Source of the DNA: Thuidium tamariscinum
Taxonomy: Eukaryota; Streptophyta; Bryopsida; Hypnales; Thuidiaceae
Length of the DNA stretch: 64,000 bases
Direction: 5' to 3'
Assembly (NCBI GenBank): GCA_947034885.2
Contig: OX344750.2
Span: forward strand, 12,208,053 to 12,272,052
The notes under the pieces are model-generated. The model saw only the letters and a list, made by a program, of their open reading frames with translations. It had not been told where the DNA came from and did not search any database. Shown here piece by piece: positions 1 to 10,600 of this stretch. The stretch's first letter is position 1. Each line of letters opens with the position of its first letter. The translations under genes and the position numbers were made by a program.

Positions 1-216
1 GTGTGTACCGCCTTCGGGTGTTTATTTCAGTTCCCCCCCACCCTACGTAGGTTTCTCTCTACCAATTTGCCGAGTCATCAGTGGTCATTGAGCCCCACCA
101 ACCAATCTTGGTAAATGTCATGAATGAGAATATATAATTAGATTTAGTAAAATGTGTTGTCACAAATTTTGAAAAAGAGGTATTTTATTGTTGATCTCCT
201 TGAGTCAACACTATGA

Positions 217-460
217 AGGTTCATTGCCTAGTTAGCGGGCCAAAAACATTGGGAGCTATAGCTTGGATTGTCACTCTAGGTGTACCTACATGCTTGCTTT
301 GGTTCCCATTGCTTTGGTTCCCATTGGGCTTCCAATTCAAGGGTTCATTGTCTAGTCACCGGGCCAAAAACATCAGGAGCTAAAGCTTGGATTGTCACTC
401 TAGGTGGACCTAGACGCTTGCTTTGGTTCCCATTGGACTCCCAATTCAATCCCTAGTTCC
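217..460 (+). repeat. Two-copy tandem duplication, about 125-bp unit
   Basis: GGTTCATTGCCTAGTTAGC at 218 and GGTTCATTGTCTAGTCACC at 343 start two copies that both continue through GGGCCAAAAACAT, AGCTTGGATTGTCACTCTAG and GCTTGCTTTGGTTCCCATTG. The copies are well conserved, suggesting a fairly recent event. CTTTGGTTCCCATTG is itself doubled at the end of copy 1. Confidence 0.85.
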
Positions 461-1563
461 CTAGAAATTAGGATTTCATTCCACATTTTACTTAAAAATC
501 AATAAAGATACCACCATACATGGGTATCTTTAATGATAGGAAATCATTGGGATTTTGGCTTTTAAGGAACTATAGCATATTTGTTAGGCCTTTTGTTGCC
601 TTTCAAAGAACTATAGTGATTTTTCTTATCTTTTAGCTACTAGTAATTCCCTTCAATTGACACTCTACACCATTAGATTTTCTTGAGGCCAAAACAAGTC
701 TATAAGTCTCTTTGAGTTCCCAAACTATAGGGAACAACTTCACCAAATGAGCAACCTAATGTGGTCAAGAGGTTGGACAAGGAAGTGCAACGGAAAGAGT
801 TAGAGACTCCAAATTCACAAGTTCTAGTTCTACCAATAGAAACATGTATACAAAAGTTAGCTTGTATAGAAGAAAATTATTAGCATAGGATTCTAATTAT
901 TCTTTTTGTTGTCACAAGACCAATTGAGAAACTCTTGATATGTTACATTGATCATCATGACGTTTAGAATGTTGAGTATTGAAGGAAGGATTGTATTGTG
1001 GAGATGCATGATGGTGAGATGAAATGCATAGACATCATAATAGTGATGAATGTCCTATACTCAACTATTTCCATTGATTTGACAAATAAGGAGGTTTGTA
1101 GAAGAATAGAGTCTTTAAAAAATCAATGTATTAGGCATCAAATAATATCTAACTATCATGCTAGGATGTTGTTGCATTTTGTTATAGACAATAGAGGACA
1201 ACCATTGTCAAAAATATCAAGCCACCTTGAACATAATTAGTGGGCTAGCTATTACAGCCACTTCATAGTGCATTGTGTGACACTTTGTGTCATTGTGCAC
1301 CATGAAATTAAAAAAATTTAATTTAATTTTTAAAATTTTTAGTTTCAATTTTTAAATTAATAAATTAACATTACCCTCCCCCCCTCTTCTTGTGATTTTT
1401 AGAAGCCAATTTTTTTGACAATCAATATAGGACAATTCATCTCGTATCCCATATCTCATATTCATATCCCATATTTGTATTTGTATATCCATATTTGTAT
1501 ATAGTACGGTATCTATATGTGGTATGATATCCATATCCAATATTCTTACGATATTTGTACCCA

Positions 1564-2141
1564 GGGAGATCACTTAGTGTATCAAAAACAAACTACATGT
1601 GTTAAAGTGATTTTTTGACCCCCTATATACTTTTTCATAAACTATGATTTCAACTTATAATTTTGAGATGTCCTTAATATTAACTATAGGTTTCTATTGC
1701 CAAAAAATTTGAACTCAAATAATATATGGAATGATTTCCAAAGTAGGTTGAAAAATGAACTAAACTGGCATGTTTTTCAACTCAAATATTTATAGAGAAT
1801 GCATTTAAATGTCTATAGGCATCAATATTCAAGAAAAATAAACTTTCAATGAAAAGTTATTTTCCACAATCTTTTGTTCATTTTTTAGACAATTTTTTCT
1901 TATATAAATTAGGGGTGTGAAAGTTATTTTCAGCTTTACAATGCATTTTTTACTTCAAAAATTTATAACTAATTATAATCACCACATAAAAATATCAATA
2001 ATTCAAGTTATAAACTTTCAAAGTAGAGAAATATTCTCATATTTTTTTCTTTTTCTTTTTCTTTAAATTTTAGGACATAAAATAGGGGGTCCAAAATCTT
2101 AAGACATGTGGTGTCTAAAGGTTACTCTAAGTGATCTCTCC
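1564..2141. mobile_element. MITE-like element with GGGAGATCACTTAG termini
   Basis: The left end GGGAGATCACTTAGTGTA is matched at the right by TACTCTAAGTGATCTCTCC. A second inner pair, ACATGTGTTAAAGTGATTTTT...ACCCCCTAT at the left and ATAGGGGGTCCAAAATC...GACATGTGGTGTC at the right, confirms the inverted symmetry. It is about 578 bp of AT-rich sequence with no coding frame. I could not define a target duplication or superfamily. Confidence 0.6.
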
Positions 2142-2410
2142 AAGTATCTATATTTGTATTCGTATTTGAACGGTTCAGATTAAATCTCATGAAGATCAAT
2201 GGATTGTGATTTTTTGTGAAATCAATAGCATTTTGGAAGGGAAGCAATTTATTTTCCTTAAAAATCAACGGCCTTTAAATTTTTAGAGAGAAAGGGGGAC
2301 TAATCAATTGACCACAAGTAACTGCCACTTTTTAGTACATTACAACACAGTGGGATTGTATCTACTTGAGATGGACTTTAGAACTTGCATTGTACCAAAA
2401 ACAACCTATC

Positions 2411-3350
2411 TTAACCCCTAAAGGTTTTTGACTATGTTTCCACCAAAAATCACTACAAAATTGCAATTTCTAGAACAAGTGCAATTTTTTTTTAATTTTA
2501 CATATTTAACCATAGGATCTTGTAGTTAGGTAGTTTAAAAAGATGTGGAAAAAATTTCAGAAACTTTCACCATGTAGATTGCAAGATATTAACATTTGAA
2601 CTAACAAAAATCCTTTTTTTATCCCTGCGAAAATTCGGGTAGCTGCACTTTGCAAGGTCACATTTGTATGAAAAAATACTCAAAATTATTGTTACTCTTT
2701 GAATTCATTTTAAAATTAAAATTTTTTATATGGTCAAAAAGTTTCAAATCATTTGGAATTGTATAACATATAGGAAAAAAATAGTAAGTAGAAAGAAGTA
2801 GAAAATGCTTGAAAATTTTAAATTATGAAAATTTATTTATAAAAATGAAAAAGGACAATCCCAATGTTTAAAATATTGTAATAAAAAATATTCACCCAAT
2901 GTTTTAGTTTTTTTAAATATTAAAAATTAAATTAAATAAAGAATTTCAAACTTTTTTGTAAAGTAGGAATTCTATAACTACCCACAAACTATCCCAAACT
3001 GAGATTCCTTATAACTTTTGACTCATTTATCAAAATAGAATGATTCAAAGCTTTTGACATAGATAAAAATCTAATAAACCTATTTCAAATTTTTATTTCT
3101 TAAAAAAACAATTTTTAAAGAAGTTTTTTTTGTTGCCTAGATTGCCCACAATTCAAAAGAAACAACATATCATGCCGTATCTTTTTAACCATGTAGTCAA
3201 AAGTTATTAAAATCGTTGGTCCTTATATCTACTCCTTGAACACATGTTCTGTAAAAATTTTTAAGAAAAATAAATAAAAACTCCATTCGTAGTGAGTTGC
3301 CCAAAATTTCTATGTTGCCAAAAAATGCAGTTCAAGGCTTTAGGGGTTAA
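2411..3350. mobile_element. Family P (piggyBac-like) non-autonomous element, copy 1
   Basis: It starts TTAACCCCTAAAGGTTTTTG and ends GGCTTTAGGGGTTAA, a 13-bp perfect inverted match that includes the TTAA. TTAA is the target duplicated by piggyBac-class transposons, whose ends begin CCY. The interior, about 940 bp, has no transposase frame. A second copy of the same interior lies at 33341-34304 and matches along its whole length. Confidence 0.72.
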
Positions 3351-4556
3351 TGACAAGCATTATGTAGATAGGCTTGCATTTGTCCAAGCTTATGAAATTT
3401 GGAATTATGAGGATTGGTGCAATGTGATTTGGATACACAAATCTTCATTTGAACTTAGTAAGAATTCAAGGGAAATAAGAATGTAGCAAAAATCGTATGA
3501 ACAATAGATCAATGGATAGTTAGATTGATAGATAGATGGAATTGTAGTGTCATCTTTCAAGTTTGGTTGTACTTCAGTTGATGGTTTTAGGTGCATTTAG
3601 TGACTTTGATAAATGCCCACTTGTTATTATACATCTATATACGAAAACAACAAGCAATTTTGTGACTCTTATTTACAAAGGAATGTTAAGTGGGTTTAAT
3701 TTTTTGCATGATTGCTTAGGGCAGTTGACACTTATAGAAGATGGTGCTCTAATCCATTGCATCTTATTTCCAATGCAATAGAGACAAGCTTATAGTTTGA
3801 TAAGCTAATCCAACACGCGCGCAAACTCTCTTAAAGAAAATGCTCAATCTATGGATCCTCTTGGTATTGCATTTTTGGCATTTCTTGTTGTTTTCACTTT
3901 ATGTAAATCTGAGACATAAAAACATTGTTTTTGAATTTAAATCCAACTAATGAAATGAATGCAATTTCTACTCCAATTGGACATTTTGAAAAATTTATAA
4001 GTTCAAGTTTTCATAGCAATATATAAACTTTGGGCCCATAACCATAGTTTGTTGATTTTTCAATTTTAGAATAATACAATAATTTTGGTTTATACCATGA
4101 TGTTTTACACTATAATATACATGAATGGTGAAAATTTCAAATTTTTTGAGTATATTTTGGATTTGATACAAATTTCTTAAATTTTTTTCTTTAAATTTTT
4201 TTCGTAATTTTGAAAATTTCCAAAGAAAATTGAAAGTCTTATAACTTGTAGTGGACATATGATTTCATTTTAAGAAAATTTAATTTGGAATATTCCACTC
4301 ATATTTAGTTGCAAAATAGTAGTAAATAGACTAGATGATGGTTGAAGCGTAAAATCCAATGGTTATATGCCTATCCTTTTAGAGTTAAGGTACAAGTTTC
4401 TAATTGTCTCATGCGACTATTTGTGCATTAAGAGAGAAAGCACCTATAACCAATAGTATCCAATTGAGTGATAATCTCAAAACAAGGTATTCATTTTAGA
4501 ACATAAATTTAGGTAGACAATAGTTAAAAAAATTACAATAGTTGTGTACACTATTG

Positions 4557-4770
4557 CACTATAAGAAACCCGCGTTTTTGGTAACAAGTTCAATTTTCTT
4601 AAACAAATTTTAGGTGATGTCTAGGTAACATCTAATGCAACAATTCAAGTCCATGTTTTTATGTCAACAAAAACGTAACATCAATGTTGACATAAAAACA
4701 TGAATTTGTTGCATTAGATGTCACTTGGATATCACCTAAAATCTATTAAAAGAATTGGGGCTTGTCATCT
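4557..4770. mobile_element. Decayed CACTA-type MITE
   Basis: It starts CACTATAAGAAACCCGCG, like the 49528 element. A strong hairpin follows: TTTTAGGTGATGTCTAGG and GTTTTTATGTCAAC face GTTGACATAAAAAC and GATATCACCTAAAA. The right terminus is lost, so the end is approximate and no target duplication can be read. Confidence 0.6.
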
Positions 4771-5391
4771 AAAACATACAATTTGTCTCTTTTCAAATTG
4801 TCAATGGCAAATTCTTGGTTGGGTGAAACAATATTCAATATTTTATAAACTAGGATCTTGTAAGGTAATAAGTTTTACATACTTGTTGCATTTTTGGATT
4901 TTCAAAAAATTTGAATACAAGAGGTATTTTTAAAATTTCTATGAAATGTAGTCTAATAGAAAAAAAGAGCAAATATAATGTTTTTCCAATATAAAAGAGT
5001 AGTAGAGATTTTAAAAACATTAAAATAAAAAATAATTAGAATGATTTCAAATTTTATGAAGATGTTCCAAACAATATGATGATAAGATCAATGGTTAAAT
5101 CACAAAAATTGATGCATATATTAAAAAAAATTAAATTGTTGTAGGATCTAATTTGGTAAATTTAGCTTTCTTCTCCTATTTGAATGTGTAGAAATTTGAG
5201 AGGATTTTGTATTTCTCAAATTATTGAATAAAAGAATACTACATGTGCCTTAGATTCCAAGACAATTTGTTTTGGGTTAGGTGGGTAAAAAAGCATTATT
5301 CATCTTTTTATTAAAAAAAATTTCAGAATTTGCATTTCTTGCGTGCAAAGTTGATCATCCAAAATTGTTATTATCTAAAAATGTAATGGTC

Positions 5392-6447
5392 GAGTGACTA
5401 CAAGAAACACCTGTCCTATTTTGTGTCACACGTTGCATGTTGATCTATTTTTTGGCCATAACTTTTGTGTTTTAGCTCCAATTGAGTCAATATTTGTAGA
5501 TAAGGTACTCATAACTATTATAAATCTTCCATAATTTTTTCATAATTTTCAAAAATATTCTACTATCCAAAAATGGCCCCTGATTGGATGTCACACTTGA
5601 CAATTTAGGAGTTTTTAGTACTAGGAAATACCTTTTTTTAATGATTTTAACATGAAATTTGGATGAAATTGTCTTCTAGTACATTTATAGCTCTCCAAAG
5701 AAGGATTTTAAGAAATAGTTAATTTTATGTGGTGTGGAGGTCTACAAAAAGAGCTCCCATAAGAGGATTTCTGGCCCCAAGAAGACTGTTTCAGGGGTGT
5801 TCCCAGAAACTGTTCCCACTGCTGTAGACTAACCCCTTGCTGGTCTGAATTTTTGACTTTTGAAAAAAAAAAATTAAATTTTCTTTTTCAAAAAATATCA
5901 GAATGTTTAAAAAAGAAAGAAAATGATTTTTAAAAAAATTTCAAGAAAATATTTTTAAAATATTAAATAGTTAATTAAAATAATTAATTAATTCGTATTT
6001 TCTGACGTGGCAGTTGCTTGACCACATCAGCAGTGCGTTCTTGGCGTTCCCAATGCGTTCCCAGTGTTTGGGAACTCACAGTCTTGTAAACCAACTGAAA
6101 ATCCTCTTATGCTTCTACTTATATTTTGAAACACATAAAATATTATTTTGGTGGGTTTTTTGGTGCATAAACATCTCTATAAAGTTGTTGCAAATTTCCA
6201 CTTTTTATTTTTTGAAGATATCTACTTTTACTATTTTTCCATAATTAAAACATGAAAATATGTATTTTTAGGAGAAATTCTTAAAGAATTTTTCTATTCA
6301 CTTCCTTTTGCGAAAACCTTCATCTTAGAGATATATACATTATTTATATTTTTCAAATTTAAAAAAAATTAATTTTCTAATTTTAAAGTACTCCCAAAAA
6401 AAACAGCCAAACGCAACAAATTGGACAGGTGTTTCTTGCAATCACCC
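5392..6447. mobile_element. Family G element with a family B element inside
   Basis: The left end GAGTGACTACAAGAAACACC is matched by GGTGTTTCTTGCAATCACCC at the right. Flanks GGTC and AGTC would be a 4-bp target duplication with one change. Removing the nested 5758-6111 insertion leaves about 702 bp, close to the 729-743 bp of other G copies. The inner blocks TTTTTGGCCATAACTTTTG and TTTTTAGTACTAGGAAATACC recur in other G elements. Confidence 0.72.
5758..6111. mobile_element. Family B element nested in a family G element
   Basis: The ends CATAAGAGGATTT and AAATCCTCTTATG form a perfect 13-bp inverted repeat. The 354-bp body carries the family core seen elsewhere: GAAGACTGTTTCAGGGGTGTTCCC, TGACGTGGCAG and GGGAACTCACAGTC. 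It lies wholly inside the family G element at 5392-6447, so it inserted later. Confidence 0.75.
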
Positions 6448-7263
6448 AGTCTAAAAAATTTACAATTAATTCCTTGCATACTAGACAAAGTGCTCTTTAC
6501 TTTTGTATAGTTAAAATAAAAATTTCAAGTACATCTATGTACAAGAAAATATCAAAGTGGTACAATTCATTGAATACCTCCATTTCCAAAAAGTCATTGG
6601 CACTTGAGGGGTTAAGATTAACCTTAGCCCATGCACCCTAAAATTTGTATTGACCATTCCAATGGAATAGCATCCAATGAAAAATTCCAATTCAAAATCA
6701 ACATTAACATTCCATTCCAAAGGACAAGGCGAGTCCCACTCATCTGCCATTTGTCATTCTGAAGCACTGTTGAACATTAGAGTTAATCATGAAATATGTG
6801 CAATGGGGGACCAACAGCTGAAATGTGGGAAAAGCACGAGACGAAACTTCTTAGAGCACCAAAATTGAGGTCCAAAGAAGTTTGGAGCCCGTGTTTTTTT
6901 TCTACTGTTCTCAGTTATACCTACCTCCCACACTCCTTTTCAACTGAGATGTCCTTTACTATCAGAAATATGAAATTTAATCTTGAGAAAAAACAGTTGA
7001 GCAGGTCAGATCTGATGACTCTAAGTTAGGCCAGGTCATGAGCGCTGATGCCAACCTGCCTGAGTCACTCAAGGCAGGAGAAAATGGTCAAAGATTTCTA
7101 ACCTTGACTGTAAGCTCAAACAATTTTATATTATAAAATATTAAAGCTTAAATTTTCTGCCCAAATGAAGAGAGTTTTTGTTGATGATAGAAGAGTACAG
7201 TGCCAATGAGATCCACTCCTGAACACTGATCCCAAAACTGCGCTTGGTTGCTACTTAATGTCC

Positions 7264-7654
7264 TTAGAGCATCCCCACGAACGCTGCAGACTCAGGGACT
7301 GGCTGTGCCTGAGCCACATGGCTTGCCCCACGGGAGGCACGGCCAAGCAAAAAAAGTGGCCGGGCCCGGCCAAATTCGATGATGGCTCGGCCAAATGGTG
7401 TGAAGTTGGCTGGGCTCAGTGTGCATTAAAAATTATTTAAATTCTCTTTTCAAGGTATTTTAGTAATGATTAACGACTTGTTTTCTTGGAATCCTCAATA
7501 AAGTGCCTCGAAGTCCGAAATTATTTGTTCCCCGTGCTCATTTGGCGTGTTGGGGTGGGGGAAATTTCCTTGGCCGGGCTTGGGCTCCTTGAATGACTCC
7601 CCAAGCATTCCTTGGCCGTGTCTTGCTTTTACACAACCAATGGGGATGCTCTTA
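7264..7654. mobile_element. Family H element with GAGCATCCCC termini
   Basis: TTAGAGCATCCCCACGAACG at the left is opposed by CCAATGGGGATGCTCTTA at the right. The interior is GC-rich with GGCCGGGC/GGCCAAG blocks that recur in both orientations (TTGGCCGGGCTTGGGC). There is no coding evidence. Related ends occur at 23589-24347, 24780-25708 and as a lone right end at about 12724-12739. Confidence 0.7.
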
Positions 7655-7659
7655 CAGTG

Positions 7660-8130
7660 GAAACACCCAAAACTGTCCAAATAAGGAATTCAGCATACGG
7701 TACCCGTAGGTCTAATTCGGCAGGCTCATGCCGAAAAAGTTTATTTTTTGCATTTCTGCAATTCCACAGCCACAGAAGAATATTTTTATTTTTGGCACTT
7801 CATGAAAAATGTTTCTAATTTTGGATTAATTCTTTCTATTCATGTGTAAATGTCTTCCTTTTCCTAATTTAACTCATGAACAATTTTTTCAGATTTAAAA
7901 AAATAGTTGTAAATAATTTTCTAAATTTTGACAACTTCAAAATTTTCTCGAGTTATTTACGAAACTAACCTACATGTACAGTAGTTGGAGGTAGGATTTT
8001 TTTTAAATAATATTTTTTTAGTATTAGCAAGTGAAAATTAAGAATATTCTAAAAAAAATTAGATTTTTCAGATGTTGTATGTAATTTCTATGATTTTCCA
8101 AAGTGTTGGCTAGCTCCCTAGACCATTGAA
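7660..8130. repeat. Dispersed repeat, inverted relative of 24590-24778
   Basis: GAAACACCCAAAACTGTCCAAATAAGGAATTCAGC near 7660 and TACAGTAGTTGGAGGTAGG, AGTATTAGCAAGTGAAAA and GTGTTGGCTAGCTCCCTAG near 8120 reappear inverted at 24590-24775 (CTAGGGAGCCAACAC, TTTTCACTTGCTAATACT, CTACCTCCAACTATG, GGACGGTTATGGGTGTTTT). The 7.7-kb copy has about 280 extra bases. It lies directly beside a family H element at both loci. Confidence 0.6.
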
Positions 8131-8999
8131 ACTGTTCAATAGATGCCCCCAAATCTGATCACTGCTAAAAGCAATAGTGAGTGAATTAAATTTGGGTATG
8201 TGTCCTTAACATGTGTTAGCGAATTAAGGTCAAGCATTTGGCAAACACATTAATTGCAGTCTAGGGACACTTTTGGATGAGTCTAAGGTTCAATGTAAGG
8301 TACAGGTGCAATATTGGGTGTTTCTTCCTCAATGTAAATTCAAAAAAATTCTTCCAAAAATCAACATTGGGCTCAAAAACCTTAACTTGTTGTGTAATTG
8401 CTGCTCCTGAACAAAGTTTTTAGGCCAATTCCCAATGGTGTAGCCACAACAACACTTTTAGGTTAGATGCACATGGTCATGTGATCTTCAATGGGTGCTT
8501 TATATTGAAGCATCTTCAATTGAGCCTAGCAATTTGGCCAGCAAAGGTAGAAGTTTACAACCCCATTTTTGACCACTTAAAAGCATCTCCATGCAAGTGT
8601 AAGATATGGCGCAAATTGGGTATTTGGCCAAGCCTAGTCGCACATACTTTCCCATGACACGCAAAATAAGACTCAACAAATGCCCAGCCAAGGACAAATT
8701 TCTTGAGCAAATAGAAAAATGAAGAGTAGCCAACTTGATTCGATATGTGGTTTCACGCAGCTTTCAAGGTACAATTGATGCATGGGAGGTCTTTTCATTA
8801 TGACAACAAGCAAAAAGACCCAACCACCTCATTTCCATATCATGTTTCTCTTCGGACGCCATGTTGGTCCCCTCTCTCGTCTCTTCTATTGAGTCTAGCA
8901 ATAGGGCAACCTCTTTCCCTATTGCCTAGCTGTGAGTTCCGTCATTGTCACCCATGCCTTGGATTTTTTTTTTCCGTTTATTGCTTATATTTAGGGTTA

Positions 9000-10600
9000 T
9001 TACGGTTAAGAAATAGCTAAAAAGAGTGTTCATAGAAGGATTGATACAATTCCCTATAACTACGAGGAATTGGTTAGAATTATATTAGAGTGCTCTAAAG
9101 GACTCCTTAGAGCTAAATTCTAAGTACTATTAGGTGAAAGAATATGATTTAAGCAGTTACAAGGAGGTTGCACCAATTAGTATTTGGAAAGTGAAGTAGT
9201 GTGGAAGTACCAAAGAAGGACTTGATTGGAATTCATAGGAATGAACCTGGAAAGTTTGGGTTTCAAGCAGAAACCATGAGAATCCAATAGGTTCCTAAGG
9301 GTGTCACGGTGAAGCCAACCCATAGAGATTTCTTTGTACGGAAATGATTCTTCCCCGAAGGAATTAATTCCGCTATAGTTAATTTCTACTTTATTTAGAA
9401 AGTGTGAGTTTTTAGCAAAACTTTGCATATATCTTTATGAGGCTTTCTAAAATTTCTCCTAAGAGTTTTGTAATTTTCTTAATTACAAAAATGACTCTAT
9501 GGAAAGTCAACCGCTTTTACCAACAATTGGAAATTCGTATAAAATTTCACAGTGATGGTAAAATCCCACTAAAAATTAGGATAGAATATTTTAACATAAA
9601 TAAACGCCACACCAAATTTCAAGACATTCTGACTTCAACAAGTATTTGAACTAGCGGCGGTTATAACTTTTGATAGTTTTACCAAATTCCTTGTGAGTTG
9701 ACTGGCGTATGGGAGCATACGATGTTCAATTTGGATCAACCTAGACTCTTTTATAACATTCTTGTACCTTTCCGAAAATCCTAGATAATCAAAACCTTTG
9801 ATAAAAATCAATTCCAAAAGATAGATTTTCTACCCTTTTCACTGGGTTGTAATTGTTAGATTTTGAGCGCAATTAGACTCTGGGAGTAAGGGTTAGGAAT
9901 TCCCCAAGGCTAATTTGGGTCTTTTGAAGTTGATGGCACTATCCATTTTGCAATTGGACCATTTTTTCAAAAGTTAGAGTAGTCACAACAGTAGTGTAGA
10001 ATTTTAGAGGTTAAATTTGACTTTTTAGGTAATTTAGCAAGTAATTTGAGGGGGGAGGAGGCCTTGGAAATGTATAAAAGGCCTCCCCCTCCCCTCACTT
10101 CATACCATTCTCTATACCATTACCATTATAATACCATTCTATACAATTCCAACCATTATCATTCCAACCATTTTTCTATACCTTTACACTATCTTTATAC
10201 TCATTTTGGCACTCATTTTCAAGCTTTGCAACACCTTCTTACTTCAACAACTTATTTGGAACCCTCTTGAGGCCTTTACATTCTCTTGCACTTGTCTTAA
10301 GTGTGTGTTTTAAGCATTTTGTGTGTTTTAAAACTTATTGTTGAAGGCATTGATATTTTATTCTAGTTCACTAACTATCCACGTGAACCTTGTGTTTTAT
10401 CTTGTGGTTTCTTGCAATTTAGTAATATTATAATTCTTTGTGACTAATATCTTTGAGTGGATTTACTATATAGATTGGTTTATCACAATCCTCCTCGGGC
10501 CTAGCCATTCAATTGTAATCCAAGTGTGAAATTTGGGATTAATACAAAACTCCAAATAACAAATTCTAAACAAGGCTCTTGCAAAGTTTGTCTAGAATTT
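9000..10600 (+). mobile_element. LTR-retroelement-like relic (promoter/LTR region)
   Basis: A strong core promoter-like TGTATAAAAGG at 10071 lies between two complementary-looking G- and C-rich runs (GAGGGGGGAGGAGGCC and GGCCTCCCCCTCCCC). It is followed by a pyrimidine-rich repetitive leader (CATTACCATTATAATACCAT). This layout, after about 1 kb of moderately GC sequence, resembles an old LTR. I found no second LTR, primer-binding site or conserved pol block, so the family is not assigned and the limits are approximate. It appears broken and old. Confidence 0.3.
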
